The notes under the pieces: model-generated
The model's database searches: none
What the model saw: only the letters and a program-made list of their open reading frames with translations
What the model was told of the DNA's origin: nothing
In this document: one piece after another, positions 25,586 to 35,042 of the stretch
Layout of the letters: each line of letters starts with the position of its first letter
Numbering within the stretch: position 1 is the first letter of the stretch
Assembly: GCF_001439785.1 (NCBI RefSeq)
Contig: NZ_JYLI01000006.1
Span: 1-64,000 of the forward strand
Source of the DNA: Pseudomonas poae
Lineage (GTDB): Bacteria > Pseudomonadota > Gammaproteobacteria > Pseudomonadales > Pseudomonadaceae
Direction of reading: 5' to 3'
DNA length: 64,000 nt
Position numbers and translations under genes: made by a program

Positions 25586-26320
25586 TCAAGCCTTGCTGAT
25601 GATATTCCCGGCATGCAGCCCGCATTCCTTCTGCGTTGCCTCTTCCCACCACCAGCGACCTTCGCGCTCATGCTGATTCGGCAACACCGGGCGCGTGCAC
25701 GGCTCGCAGCCAATGCTGATAAACCCGCGCTCATGCAGGCTGTTGTACGGCAACTCCAGCATGCGGATATAGCCCCAGATTTCTTCGCTGGTCATCTGCG
25801 CCAGCGGGTTGAATTTGTACAGGGTGCGCTCAGGTGTGGAAAAGGCCGTGTCGATTTCCAGCACCGCGACCTGGCTGCGCGTGCCGGGGCTCTGGTCGCG
25901 GCGCTGGCCGGTGGCCCAGGCGCTGACGCCGGACAGCTTGCGGCGCAGCGGTTCGATCTTGCGTATGCCGCAGCACTCGCCGTGGCCGTCCCGGTAGAAG
26001 CTGAACAGGCCCTTTTCCTTGACGAAGGGTTCCAGCTTGCTCTGGTCCGGCGAGATCAGTTCGATGTCGATCTTGTAGAAATCGCGTACCTGCTCGATAA
26101 ACCGGTAGGTCTCCGGGTGCAGGCGGCCGGTGTCGAGGCTGAACACCTTGACGTTCTTGTTCAGCTTCCAGGCCATGTCCACCAGCACCACGTCTTCGGC
26201 ACCGCTGAAGGAAATCCACAGGTCATCACCAAACTGGCTGAAAGCCAGCTTGAGAATGTCCTGGGCAGACTTGTTGGCATAGGTCGTGGCGAGTTCAACG
26301 ACGTCGAAGGCTTGGTTCAT
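25586..26320 (-). CDS. cysH: Phosphoadenylyl/adenylyl-sulfate reductase
   Basis: A 244-residue cytosolic enzyme that reduces activated sulfate to sulfite in cysteine synthesis. The iron-sulfur ligands of the bacterial APS-reductase type are present: Cys116-Cys117 and Cys205-x2-Cys208. The catalytic Cys233 lies in the C-terminal KECGLH. The nucleotide-binding [10 protein letters not shown] is at 38-47. As in other pseudomonads the [4Fe-4S] cysteines imply APS rather than PAPS as substrate. Confidence 0.95.
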   Translation of the reverse strand: MNQAFDVVELATTYANKSAQDILKLAFSQFGDDLWISFSGAEDVVLVDMAWKLNKNVKVFSLDTGRLHPETYRFIEQVRDFYKIDIELISPDQSKLEPFVKEKGLFSFYRDGHGECCGIRKIEPLRRKLSGVSAWATGQRRDQSPGTRSQVAVLEIDTAFSTPERTLYKFNPLAQMTSEEIWGYIRMLELPYNSLHERGFISIGCEPCTRPVLPNQHEREGRWWWEEATQKECGLHAGNIISKA

Positions 26321-26467
26321 CAGGACGGTTCCTACAGGTCAGTGGCGCTGAGCGCTCTATAGGGGAGCGATGGTATCAAAATCAGCCCGGGGTTGCGGGG
26401 CTGCGCTTGAGCCATCGGGTCCGCCAACTGGCTGCCGGTATTCGGCGGCTCTGATGACCTGTTCTGC

Positions 26468-26824
26468 TCAAACGCCTGCCAGCAGCCGCTCATAAGGAAT
26501 GCTCAAGCCATCGTGCAGACGCTTGATCATGGCCAGGCTCAACTTGCGCTTATGATTCAAAACTTCCGAGACCCGCCCACTGGTCCCGATAAATGGCTCC
26601 AGGTCGCGGGCTGTCAGGCCCATTTGCTCCATGCGAAATTTGATCGCTTCCACTGGATCCGACGCAGGCATGGGAAAATGTTCCGCTTCGTATTTTTCGA
26701 TGAGCACGGCGAGAATTTCCAGTTCGTCGCCCTCGGGTGAGCCGATCTGCGCTCCCCATAGCTGCTCCACTCGCGCGAGCGCGGCGGTCAGGTCTTCAGG
26801 GGTATGAATGGGTTTAATGTTCAT
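26468..26824 (-). CDS. higA: HigA-type antitoxin
   Basis: A 118-residue DNA-binding antitoxin. The N-terminal region (HTPEDLTAALARVEQLW) resembles the HigA-like toxin-binding part. A C-terminal HTH follows (about 65-115; MGLTARDLEPFIGTSGRVSEVL). Its ATG overlaps the toxin stop (TGATG), the usual toxin-first arrangement of higBA. It should neutralise HigB and repress the operon. Confidence 0.85.
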   Translation of the reverse strand: MNIKPIHTPEDLTAALARVEQLWGAQIGSPEGDELEILAVLIEKYEAEHFPMPASDPVEAIKFRMEQMGLTARDLEPFIGTSGRVSEVLNHKRKLSLAMIKRLHDGLSIPYERLLAGV

Positions 26825-27126
26825 CACACGGTCTCCGCGTTTATTTGATCGTATTGCGCATGAGTGCCTAAAAAGCGTATGAACCCAAGCTGGCGTTGAT
26901 AATCGATGGCCATGATGACTCGATATTTGTTGCCGCCTACGTTGAAGACGACCCTGCCAGCCTTGAGAATGCTCGCTTTTCTGAGCCTTGCCTTCAGCGC
27001 CTGTGGCGTCGGGTAGGTGGCGTTCTCCATGTACCGATACAGTTCGACCAACGGCGTTCTCGCGTCGGCATGGTTTGGGTGGCTTTCCCAGAACCGTCGA
27101 AAGGTCGATAGCGCGATTATTCGCAT
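26824..27126 (-). CDS. higB: HigB-type mRNA interferase toxin
   Basis: A 100-residue RelE-fold toxin starting MRIIALSTFRRFWESHPN. It has the core KASILKAGRVVFNVGGNKYRVIMAIDY and ends GTHAQYDQINAETV, the HigB signature. It cleaves mRNA on the ribosome when free of antitoxin. The longer frame begins upstream in the promoter region, and the ATG at 27126 has GGGAGG at good spacing. Intact, unlike the toxin at 23.7 kb. Confidence 0.87.
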   Translation of the reverse strand: MRIIALSTFRRFWESHPNHADARTPLVELYRYMENATYPTPQALKARLRKASILKAGRVVFNVGGNKYRVIMAIDYQRQLGFIRFLGTHAQYDQINAETV

Positions 27127-27351
27127 CGTGCAGACCTCCCGATTTGGGAGATTAGGCGTGGGCAGAACGGGATGCAACTCCGGAAACAAATTCTGACGAG
27201 TAGGCAATCGCCTATGTGATCCTTCACAGACGGCGCATAGGCAGTAGCCGCCGACGCTATAGGCGTGCTGGCGGGCCGTCCACAAACGTACTGATTCAGG
27301 TTTTTTCGTGCCTTGCGCTTCGTGAGGTCAGAGGCCGGAGTGCCGGGGGGA

Positions 27352-28695
27352 CTACAGGCTTTCCAGCGTCTGTAACAAAACCCGTACCTTCGTCATCGAC
27401 TCCTGATACTCCGCCTCCCACTGCGAATCCGCCACAATCCCGCCGCCGCCCCAGCAGCACACCTGATCATCCTTGACCAGCAGGCTGCGGATGGCGATCG
27501 AGCTGTCCATCTCGCCACGTACGTCCAGGTACACCAGCGAGCCGCAGTACAAGCCGCGTCGGGTGGGTTCCAGCTCGTCGATGATCTGCATGGCGCGGAT
27601 CTTCGGTGCGCCAGTGATGGAGCCGCCGGGGAAGCTGCCGGCGATCAGGTCGAGTGCGTCCTTGTCGCTTGCCAGCTCAGCGGTCACGCTGCTCACCAGA
27701 TGGTGCACGTTGGGGTAGCTTTCCAGGCTGAACAGTTCCGGCACTTTGACCGAACCGGTGCGGCAACTGCGGCCCAAGTCGTTGCGCAGCAGGTCGACAA
27801 TCATCAGGTTCTCGGCGCGATCCTTGGGGCTGGCCAGCAGTTCGGCGGCGTTGGCCGCATCTTCCTCTGGCGTGAGGCCGCGCGGTCGGGTGCCTTTGAT
27901 CGGCCGGGTTTCGACCTGGCGCCGGCTGATTTTGACAAAGCGTTCTGGCGACAGGCTCAGCACCGCGCCATGATCGGGCAGGCTCTGGAAGCCGGAAAAT
28001 GGCGTTGGGCAAGCCTCGCGCAGGGCGCAGTAGGCCGCCCACGGATCGCCAAGGCAGGGCGCGCGAAAGCGTTGCGCGAAGTTGACCTGGTAGCAGTCAC
28101 CGGCCTGGATATAGTCGTGGATACGCGCGATGGCATCGCGATAAGCCTCGGCACTCAGGTCCGGTGCCATGGGACCACGGAGCTTGAAACTGGCCTTTGA
28201 GGCCGCGACCGGCTGATTGAATACGTCAATTAGCCGTTGCCGTTCGCTCTCTGGCAGGGCTGGGTGAAACACCAGCTGGCTGGTCTGCACCAAGTGATCA
28301 CTGACCAGCGCCCAGGCATACAGGCCAAGGCGTGCGTCCGGCAGGTGGAGGTCGTCCGCAGCCAGCTGCGGCATCTGCTCCAGATGGCGACCGAAGTCGT
28401 AGCTCAGATAACCGATCAGGCCGCCGGCAAACGGTAATTCGTAGCCGGCGGGCACATTTGCTTCACCTAACTGGGTCAGGCTTTTGCGCAAGCGTTGCAG
28501 AAAATCGCTGCCGCTTTCGTCCGGCGCTACCGTCAGAGTGGCCTGCGGCCAGGCGCTCAGCAGGTCATACCGCCCGCGCTCGGCTGTAGGCCGGCCGCTG
28601 TCCAGCAGCACCGCGCCGGGGGCATGGCGGATCGCCGCAAAATACTGGGCGGGGTTTGCCTGGTAAGGCAACGGGTGGACGGAGCAGGTCGACAT
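27352..28695 (-). CDS. pabB: Aminodeoxychorismate synthase component I
   Basis: A 447-residue cytosolic enzyme converting chorismate and glutamine-derived ammonia to 4-amino-4-deoxychorismate for folate. The chorismate-binding core shows CYQVNFAQRF, KGTRPRG, DRAENLMIVDLLRNDLGR and GSITGAPKIRAMQIIDELE. The PIKGTRPRG segment carries Lys as expected for PabB rather than anthranilate synthase (which has Ala there). No glutaminase subunit is adjacent; PabA is presumably encoded elsewhere. Confidence 0.95.
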   Translation of the reverse strand: MSTCSVHPLPYQANPAQYFAAIRHAPGAVLLDSGRPTAERGRYDLLSAWPQATLTVAPDESGSDFLQRLRKSLTQLGEANVPAGYELPFAGGLIGYLSYDFGRHLEQMPQLAADDLHLPDARLGLYAWALVSDHLVQTSQLVFHPALPESERQRLIDVFNQPVAASKASFKLRGPMAPDLSAEAYRDAIARIHDYIQAGDCYQVNFAQRFRAPCLGDPWAAYCALREACPTPFSGFQSLPDHGAVLSLSPERFVKISRRQVETRPIKGTRPRGLTPEEDAANAAELLASPKDRAENLMIVDLLRNDLGRSCRTGSVKVPELFSLESYPNVHHLVSSVTAELASDKDALDLIAGSFPGGSITGAPKIRAMQIIDELEPTRRGLYCGSLVYLDVRGEMDSSIAIRSLLVKDDQVCCWGGGGIVADSQWEAEYQESMTKVRVLLQTLESL

Positions 28696-28699
28696 GCGG

Positions 28700-28796
28700 G
28701 GGGAGCCTTGACGGCAGCTAAAAGCTACAAGTTGCTAGCTTAAAGCTGAAAGTTAAAACGCAGTTGCTCTTTCTTGACGCTCACAGCTTGCAGCTT
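28700..28796. repeat. AGCT-rich degenerate repeat between ligase and pabB
   Basis: The 100 bases between the two minus-strand genes are made of short imperfect AGCT/AAGCT units (CTAAAAGCTACAAG, CTAGCTTAAAGCTGAAAG, CAGCTTGCAGCTTTC). The segment can fold back on itself. Similar low-complexity spacers occur between pseudomonad genes. Confidence 0.45.
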
Positions 28797-29783
28797 TCAA
28801 CCGGCGAAAGCTGCAATATGCCCGAACATTTCCTGCGCAAACCTCACTCGCTCCTCCGGCGTTTCCGTCACGCCAGCGGCTTTCAGGGTTTCCAGACGCG
28901 CTTCCACGGCATGGGTGCGCAGGGTCAAGCCGCAGTCGTTGGCGATCTGAATGTTCAACCCCGGCCGCGCATTCAGCTCCAGAATCAGCGGGCCTTTCTC
29001 CTGGTCCAGCACCATGTCCACGCCGATATAGCCCAGCCCGCACAACTCATAGCAGCCGGCTGCCAGCTTCATGAAGCCGTCCCAGTTGGGCAACTGCACG
29101 CCGTCCACGGCGTTGGTGGTGTCCGGGTGCTTGGTGATGATGCTGTTCAGCCAGGTGCCGCGCAGGGTCAGGCCGGTGGCCAGGTCCACGCCAACGCCGA
29201 TCGCGCCCTGGTGCAGGTTGGCCTTGCCGCCGGACTGACGGGTCGGCAGCCGCAGCATGGCCATGACCGGGTAGCCCATCAGCACGATGATGCGGATGTC
29301 TGGCACGCCTTCGTAGCTGATGCTCTTGAAGATCTGGTCGGGCACCACACGGTATTCGATCAGCGCGCGGTCGCGGTGCCCGCCCAGGGAATACAGGCCG
29401 GTCAGGATGCTGGATATCTGGTGTTCGATTTCTTCATGGCTGATGATCTTGCCCGACACCGTGCGATAGCGCCCCTCAAAACGGTCCGCCACCACCAGGA
29501 TGCCGTCACCGCCGGCGCCCTGGGCCGGTTTGATCACGAAGTCACTGCGCCCGCCGATGATCTCGTCGAGCTTGTCGATGCCTTTTTCGGTGGAAATCAC
29601 CCCGTACATTTGCGGCACGTGCAGGCCGGCGGCCAGCGCGCGCTCCTTGGTGATGATCTTGTCATCCACCAACGGATAAAGGCTGCGCTTGTTGTACTTG
29701 AGCACGTAGTCGGCGTTACGCCGGTTGATGCCCATGATCCCGCGCGCTTCGAGGGCCTTCCAGGTCTTCCAGAAACCGAACAT
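28797..29783 (-). CDS. Alpha-L-glutamate ligase-like ATP-grasp protein (RimK-related)
   Basis: A 328-residue cytosolic ATP-grasp ligase of the RimK-related group. The ATP-binding part includes the FVIKPAQGAGGDGILVV strand, and the metal-binding residues lie in ILELNARPGLNIQIAN. Such enzymes form amide bonds to glutamate or another amino acid. It overlaps by one base the stop of the 7TM inactive-transglutaminase gene and follows a retropepsin-like gene, a combination predicted to be a peptide-tagging or modification system. The substrate is unknown. Confidence 0.88.
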   Translation of the reverse strand: MFGFWKTWKALEARGIMGINRRNADYVLKYNKRSLYPLVDDKIITKERALAAGLHVPQMYGVISTEKGIDKLDEIIGGRSDFVIKPAQGAGGDGILVVADRFEGRYRTVSGKIISHEEIEHQISSILTGLYSLGGHRDRALIEYRVVPDQIFKSISYEGVPDIRIIVLMGYPVMAMLRLPTRQSGGKANLHQGAIGVGVDLATGLTLRGTWLNSIITKHPDTTNAVDGVQLPNWDGFMKLAAGCYELCGLGYIGVDMVLDQEKGPLILELNARPGLNIQIANDCGLTLRTHAVEARLETLKAAGVTETPEERVRFAQEMFGHIAAFAG

Positions 29784-31315
29784 TACTGGTCAGCCTTCAG
29801 GAAAGCTTTGAAACGCACCAGCTCGGTCAGGCGGTAGCCGCGATAACGACCCATGGCCAGCATGAAGCCCACCAGGATCAACAGGATCGCCGGGAAGGTG
29901 AACACGAAGTAGATCAACTCCGGCACGCTCATGATGATGTGCGCCAGCGACGCCGCGAACAGCGTGCCGATCGCCACTTTCAGTGCGTGGTTGGCGCCGC
30001 GTTCTTCCCAGGTGATCGACAGGCGTTCGATGGTCATGGTCAGGATCACCATCGGGAACAGCGCCACCGACAGCCCGCGCTCCAACCCCAGTTTGTGGCT
30101 GAACAGACTGATGGCCGCAATCAGCACCACCACGAAGGTCAGCACCACCGACAGCCTTGGCAGCATCTGCAGCTTCAGGTGCTCCAGGTAAGAACGCAAC
30201 GACAGCCCCAGCGCCGTGATAATCGTGAACAGCACAATCCCGAAGCCCAACTGCGTCTCGCGGAACGCCAGGGCAATCAGCACTGGCGTGAAAGTGCCCA
30301 GGGTCTGCAGGCCGATCAGGTTGCGCAGGATCAGGATCACCAGCACGCCAATCGGGATCATCACCATGATCATGAATGTCTGCTGCGTCTGCAGCGGCAG
30401 GCCGTACAGCGAGTATTCGAGGAAGTTGGCGTCGGTGTTCTCGTCCGTCAGCTTGGCCAGGCGGATCGCGTTCATCTCGCTGTTGTTCAGGCTGAAGGTC
30501 ACCAAGGCTTTCTTGCCGCCGTCCACGGTGATCAGGTTCTCATCGCCGGTCCACCACAACAGGCGGTCGGCGGGCAGGCCCTGTTCGCCGGTTTCCGGAT
30601 TGAAATACAGCCAGTCGCTGCCGTTGAAGCTGCGCAGCCACAGTTCCGGGCTTTGCGGCTGGTCGGCGACCAGGCGAATGGTGTGGACCTTTTCCACCGG
30701 CACATGGGCGATGGACAGCAGCAGCTCGACGATCTTGGCTTTGTGCGCCGTGGACGGGTCGCCCGCCAGCAGCAGCTTCACGTTGTCGTCGCTGAGGTTG
30801 TTGGTGCGCTTGATCGCCTCGGTGATGAAGGTCTCGACGTCCGCCGAGTGCTGGCGGATCGGCGCCAGCAGGGCTTCGGCAGCGATTTTTTCCGGGCCTT
30901 CCACGGCAATGCTGTCGCGGAAGGTCGGACCCTTGACCTTGATCTTTTCGCCGCTGTAGCGCTTGGTCAGCACCAGGCGGTAATACAGCGTCTGGTTGCC
31001 CTTGGCGCGGCGTGCCGACCAGGTGACCTTGCGGTTGCCATCGGTGCGGTTGACGCTGACCCCGTAGTTGTTCGAGATGAAGCTCTCGTTAAGGCTCACG
31101 AAGTCGCGGCTCAGGGGCGGCACGAACATCTGGATCTTCACCGGGTCTTTCGGATTGGCGACAAACTCGACCTTGGCGTCGATGTTCCACAGATCGTCGG
31201 TGGCATCCTCGGTAACAGGAATGCCCAGCACGAAGATCTGGTAGCAGGTGACCGAAATACCCAGCACCACCAGGATGGCGATGAGGATTTTCAGGTGCAG
31301 GGTCAAAGAGCGCAT
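29783..31315 (-). CDS. Inactive transglutaminase fused to seven-helix membrane domain
   Basis: A 510-residue inner-membrane protein. It has an N-terminal signal-anchor (about 8-28), a periplasmic transglutaminase-like domain (about 35-270) with no convincing Cys-His-Asp triad, and a C-terminal half with about seven hydrophobic helices (275-500). The architecture corresponds to the 7TM_transglut family found next to RimK-like ligases. It likely presents a substrate at the membrane to the neighbouring ligase and protease. It is translated between the two, with 5 bp before and a 1-bp overlap after. Confidence 0.85.
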   Translation of the reverse strand: MRSLTLHLKILIAILVVLGISVTCYQIFVLGIPVTEDATDDLWNIDAKVEFVANPKDPVKIQMFVPPLSRDFVSLNESFISNNYGVSVNRTDGNRKVTWSARRAKGNQTLYYRLVLTKRYSGEKIKVKGPTFRDSIAVEGPEKIAAEALLAPIRQHSADVETFITEAIKRTNNLSDDNVKLLLAGDPSTAHKAKIVELLLSIAHVPVEKVHTIRLVADQPQSPELWLRSFNGSDWLYFNPETGEQGLPADRLLWWTGDENLITVDGGKKALVTFSLNNSEMNAIRLAKLTDENTDANFLEYSLYGLPLQTQQTFMIMVMIPIGVLVILILRNLIGLQTLGTFTPVLIALAFRETQLGFGIVLFTIITALGLSLRSYLEHLKLQMLPRLSVVLTFVVVLIAAISLFSHKLGLERGLSVALFPMVILTMTIERLSITWEERGANHALKVAIGTLFAASLAHIIMSVPELIYFVFTFPAILLILVGFMLAMGRYRGYRLTELVRFKAFLKADQ

Positions 31316-31320
31316 TCGGT

Positions 31321-31857
31321 TTACTCGGCGGTATGAGCGTCGGCGGCGCAGGCAGGCTTGCCCGCTGCGTATTTAAGACTGGGGTCGACCAGCGCATCAA
31401 AGCGTTTAAGCGCTTCGGAGCCGATCAACAGCGGGTATTGGAAGGCACTTCGGTCAGTCAAGTTCACTTCTATGCTGCGCAAAGCGCTGCCCATGCAGAT
31501 ATTCAGGGCAATCACCGGACGGGCGGTGTAGTTCTTGTCTTCATCCGGGTCGTAGTCACCGGCCCGGCGCTTGATTTTGCTGACGCGAGCCAGAGGCCGT
31601 TCGATGGGGTGGGAATGGGCGGTGTCGATGGCCAGGTAAAAGCGCACCCAGGATTCGCCGTTGCGTTTGAAACGCTTGATATCGCGGGCGCTGAGGGAGG
31701 CGGTCTTGGCACCAGTGTCCAGTTTGGCGGCGACTTCAAGGTCGATGCCGGCCAATTGTGCGTATTCGTTGAGGCCATACACGGTTTTCTCGGCAGCGAC
31801 GCCAAGGCCCGGTGCGGCCAGCAGGCACATCAATAAAAGGAAGGGCTTGAGTCTCAT
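31321..31857 (-). CDS. Exported retropepsin-like protein (RimB/Zn_protease family)
   Basis: A 178-residue protein with a signal peptide (about 1-21, ending GVAA). The retropepsin-like aspartic protease motif LDTGAKTASLSA follows, then RPVIALNICMGS and YPLLIGSEALKRF. The family was named ATP-dependent zinc protease but the active-site text is that of an aspartyl protease. It is the first gene of the three-gene ligase operon. The Met at 31857 is chosen because it opens the signal peptide. Confidence 0.85.
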   Translation of the reverse strand: MRLKPFLLLMCLLAAPGLGVAAEKTVYGLNEYAQLAGIDLEVAAKLDTGAKTASLSARDIKRFKRNGESWVRFYLAIDTAHSHPIERPLARVSKIKRRAGDYDPDEDKNYTARPVIALNICMGSALRSIEVNLTDRSAFQYPLLIGSEALKRFDALVDPSLKYAAGKPACAADAHTAE

Positions 31858-32043
31858 AGATCCTGAGGCGTGCAATGCGATGTTCGATTCAAGGCGACTG
31901 GCATTGCTGCGCAAACTCCCTCGTGCGCCATTTCATCCAGTGATGTCAGGCAAAAGCGGCGGGCATTCTAACATGATGCTTTTTCGACGCCAGCGCTGGC
32001 AGGCGGCCATGTCCTGCCAGAGCGCGCCGGAGGTTATTAGACG

Positions 32044-32128
32044 ATTGTCGACAATGTGGATTTATTCTTTGACTAAGTGGGGTTGATTGGCTAGTTTTTG
32101 CGACATTGCTTTTAAAGGTGTCGACAAT
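32044..32128 (+). promoter_or_regulatory. Methylcitrate operon promoter flanked by two GntR-type operators
   Basis: A perfect 12-base palindrome ATTGTCGACAAT (32044-32055) is a FadR-like GntR operator. A second copy, GTGTCGACAAT (32118-32128), ends directly before the regulator ATG and covers its ribosome-binding region. Between them lies a sigma-70-like promoter, TTGACT (32069-32074) and TAGTTT (32092-32097) with a 17-base spacer. The layout implies autorepression of the whole operon. Confidence 0.72.
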
Positions 32129-32842
32129 ATGCTGGATCAGCTGCAAGCCACGGTGCCGGCCCAAGACGATTCCCAGACCATGTCCGAGAACGTGTTCCGC
32201 CGTATCCAGGCCGCCATCGTCAAGGGCGAGATCGCCCCCGGCAGCAAGATCTCCGAGCCGGAGCTGGCGCGCACCTATGGCATCAGTCGCGGGCCGTTGC
32301 GTGAAGCGATCCACCGTCTCGAAGGCCAGCGCCTGCTGGTGCGGGTGCCTCACGTCGGCGCGAGAGTGGTGTCCTTGAGCCACGCCGAGCTGGTCGAGCT
32401 CTACGAAATCCGTGAATCCCTCGAAGGCATGGCCTGTCGCCTCGCCGCCGAGCGCATGACCGACGTCGAGATCGAAGAACTGCGCGAGGTGCTGCACACC
32501 CATGAGCGCGACGAAGCTTTTCAAGCTGGCCTGGGTTACTACCAGCAGGAAGGCGACTTCGATTTTCATTACCGGATAATTCAAGGCGCCGGTAACCGCA
32601 CCCTGACCCAAATGCTCTGCGGCGAGCTGTATCAACTGGTGCGCATGTACCGCATCCAGTTTTCCGCCACGCCCAATCGCCCACGCCAGGCCTTTGCCGA
32701 ACATCACCGCATTCTTGACGCGATTGCCGAGCGCGACGGTGAACTGGCCGAACTGCTGATGCGCCGCCATATCGGCGCTTCCAAACGCAACATTGCCCGT
32801 CACTTCCCCGACGGTGCCGCCCAATCACGAGGTGAGTCATGA
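32129..32842 (+). CDS. GntR/FadR-type regulator of the methylcitrate operon
   Basis: A 237-residue repressor. An N-terminal winged helix (about 20-85; [31 protein letters not shown]) is followed by an FCD ligand-binding domain (about 95-225) with the metal-binding HYRII and EHHRIL histidines. It is the first gene of the prp operon and overlaps prpB by four bases. By analogy it senses a methylcitrate-cycle intermediate and represses until propionate is present. The Met at 32129 is chosen over 32087 because of the AAAGG site and the adjacent operator. Confidence 0.88.
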   Translation: MLDQLQATVPAQDDSQTMSENVFRRIQAAIVKGEIAPGSKISEPELARTYGISRGPLREAIHRLEGQRLLVRVPHVGARVVSLSHAELVELYEIRESLEGMACRLAAERMTDVEIEELREVLHTHERDEAFQAGLGYYQQEGDFDFHYRIIQGAGNRTLTQMLCGELYQLVRMYRIQFSATPNRPRQAFAEHHRILDAIAERDGELAELLMRRHIGASKRNIARHFPDGAAQSRGES

Positions 32843-33732
32843 GTTCCAACACTAAAAGTACGCCGGGCCAGCGTTTCCGTGACGCCGTCGCCAGCGAGCA
32901 CCCTTTGCAGGTGGTCGGCGCGATCAACGCCAACCACGCCCTGCTGGCCAAGCGCGCCGGCTTCAAGGCGATCTACCTGTCGGGCGGCGGCGTCGCCGCC
33001 GGCTCCCTGGGCGTGCCGGACCTGGGGATCACTGGCCTGGACGACGTGCTCACCGACGTGCGTCGCATCACCGACGTGTGCGACCTGCCGCTGCTGGTGG
33101 ACGTGGACACCGGTTTCGGCTCCTCGGCGTTCAACGTGGCGCGCACCGTCAAGTCCATGATCAAGTTCGGCGCCGCCGCCATCCACATTGAGGATCAGGT
33201 CGGCGCCAAGCGCTGCGGTCACCGTCCCAACAAGGAAATCGTGTCCCAACAGGAAATGGTCGACCGCATCAAGGCCGCCGTGGACGCGCGCACCGATGAC
33301 AGCTTCGTGATCATGGCGCGCACCGACGCGCTGGCCGTCGAGGGATTGGAGTCCGCCCTGGAGCGCGCCGCCGCGTGCATCGAGGCCGGCGCCGACATGG
33401 TGTTCCCCGAAGCCATCACCGAACTGGAGATGTACAAGCTGTTCGCCTCGCGGGTAAAAGCGCCGATCCTGGCCAATATCACAGAGTTCGGTTCGACCCC
33501 GCTCTACACCACCGAACAGTTGAAATCTGCCGATGTTTCCATCGTGCTGTACCCGCTCTCGGCCTTCCGCGCCATGAACAAGGCCGCCGAGAATGTCTAC
33601 ACCGCGATCCGTCGCGACGGCACCCAACAGAACGTGATCGACACCATGCAGACCCGCATGGAGCTCTATGATCGTATCGACTACCACACCTTCGAGCAGA
33701 AGCTCGACGCGCTGTTCGCCGCGAAAAAGTAA
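32839..33732 (+). CDS. prpB: Methylisocitrate lyase
   Basis: A 297-residue cytosolic enzyme cleaving 2-methylisocitrate to pyruvate and succinate, the last step of propionate oxidation. The ICL/PEP mutase signature KRCGH ([10 protein letters not shown]) is present, as are the metal-binding VDVDTGFG and the C-terminal [12 protein letters not shown] helix. Second gene of the operon, translationally coupled to the regulator. Confidence 0.96.
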   Translation: MSSNTKSTPGQRFRDAVASEHPLQVVGAINANHALLAKRAGFKAIYLSGGGVAAGSLGVPDLGITGLDDVLTDVRRITDVCDLPLLVDVDTGFGSSAFNVARTVKSMIKFGAAAIHIEDQVGAKRCGHRPNKEIVSQQEMVDRIKAAVDARTDDSFVIMARTDALAVEGLESALERAAACIEAGADMVFPEAITELEMYKLFASRVKAPILANITEFGSTPLYTTEQLKSADVSIVLYPLSAFRAMNKAAENVYTAIRRDGTQQNVIDTMQTRMELYDRIDYHTFEQKLDALFAAKK

Positions 33733-33775
33733 CGAACGCGCCGCCCTGAATAACGACAAAAATTGGAGAACGAAC

Positions 33776-34903
33776 ATGGCTGAAGCAAAAGTGTTGAGTG
33801 GCGCCGGCCTGCGTGGCCAGGTGGCCGGGCAGACCGCGCTGTCCACCGTGGGCCAGGCCGGCGCCGGTCTTACCTACCGTGGCTACGACGTACGTGAACT
33901 GGCCGCCGACGCGCAGTTTGAAGAAGTGGCCTACCTGCTGTTGTACGGCGAACTGCCAACCAAAACCGAATTGGCTGACTACAGCAAAAAACTGAGCAAG
34001 CTGCGCGACCTGCCGCAAGCCTTGAAGGAAGTACTCGAACGCATCCCCGCCGACGCCCACCCGATGGACGTGATGCGCACCGGCTGCTCGTTCCTCGGCA
34101 ATATCGAGCCGGAAAAGGACTTCAGCGCGCAGCACGATGTCACCGACCGCCTGCTCGCCGCCTTCCCGGCGATCATGTGCTACTGGTATCGCTTTAGCCA
34201 CGAAGGCCAGCGCATCGACTGCGCTACTGACGAGCCGAGCATCGGCGGCCATTTCCTGCACCTGTTGCATGGCAAGAAACCCAGCGACCTGCACGTCAAA
34301 GTGATGAACGTGTCGCTGATCCTCTACGCCGAACACGAATTCAACGCCTCCACCTTCACCGCACGGGTGTGTGCCTCGACCTTGTCCGACCTGTATTCCT
34401 GCGTCACCGCGGCCATCGGCTCACTGCGCGGCCCGCTGCATGGAGGCGCTAACGAAGCGGCGATGGAAATGATCGAGCGTTTCGGCTCGGCCGAAGAAGC
34501 GGTGGAGGGCACCCTCGGCATGCTGGCGCGCAAGGACAAGATCATGGGGTTTGGCCACGCGATCTACAAAGACAGCGACCCGCGCAATGAAGTGATCAAG
34601 GGCTGGGCGAAAAAACTCGCCGACGAAGTAGGCGACAAGGTGTTGTTCCCGGTCTCGGAGGCCATCGACAAAACCATGTGGGACCAGAAAAAACTGTTCC
34701 CCAACGCCGACTTCTACCATGCCTCGGCGTACCACTTCATGGGCATCCCGACCAAGCTGTTCACGCCGATCTTTGTCTGCTCGCGCCTTACCGGCTGGGC
34801 CGCGCACGTGTTTGAGCAGCGTGCCAATAACCGCATCATCCGTCCAAGCGCCGAGTACATCGGCGTCGAGCAGCGCAAGTTCGTGCCAATCGAACGTCGC
34901 TGA
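33776..34903 (+). CDS. prpC: 2-methylcitrate synthase
   Basis: A 375-residue citrate-synthase-family enzyme condensing propionyl-CoA with oxaloacetate. Landmarks are LTYRGYDVRELA, the catalytic His in GGANEAAM and GFGHAIYK, and the Asp region in NADFYHASAYHFMGIP. A TTGGAGA ribosome-binding site precedes MAEAKVLSGAGL. A REP element follows the gene, 139 bp before acnD, as often in REP-rich operons. Confidence 0.96.
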   Translation: MAEAKVLSGAGLRGQVAGQTALSTVGQAGAGLTYRGYDVRELAADAQFEEVAYLLLYGELPTKTELADYSKKLSKLRDLPQALKEVLERIPADAHPMDVMRTGCSFLGNIEPEKDFSAQHDVTDRLLAAFPAIMCYWYRFSHEGQRIDCATDEPSIGGHFLHLLHGKKPSDLHVKVMNVSLILYAEHEFNASTFTARVCASTLSDLYSCVTAAIGSLRGPLHGGANEAAMEMIERFGSAEEAVEGTLGMLARKDKIMGFGHAIYKDSDPRNEVIKGWAKKLADEVGDKVLFPVSEAIDKTMWDQKKLFPNADFYHASAYHFMGIPTKLFTPIFVCSRLTGWAAHVFEQRANNRIIRPSAEYIGVEQRKFVPIERR

Positions 34904-34943
34904 GTGGAGAAACCGCTGATCTCGGGGTGAAAACGGTTTAAAA

Positions 34944-34975
34944 AGGTGGGAGCGAGCAAGCCCGCTCCCACATTT
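34944..34975. repeat. REP element inside the prp operon
   Basis: GGTGGGAGCGAGCAAGCCCGCTCCCACA forms a near-perfect palindrome between prpC and acnD. It could modulate messenger stability between the two halves of the operon. Confidence 0.8.
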
Positions 34976-35042
34976 TGATCGTATTCCACCTTGAATCAGC
35001 AGCGGTTCTTCCTTTTGCAACTACCGTGACCGAGTCCTGACG

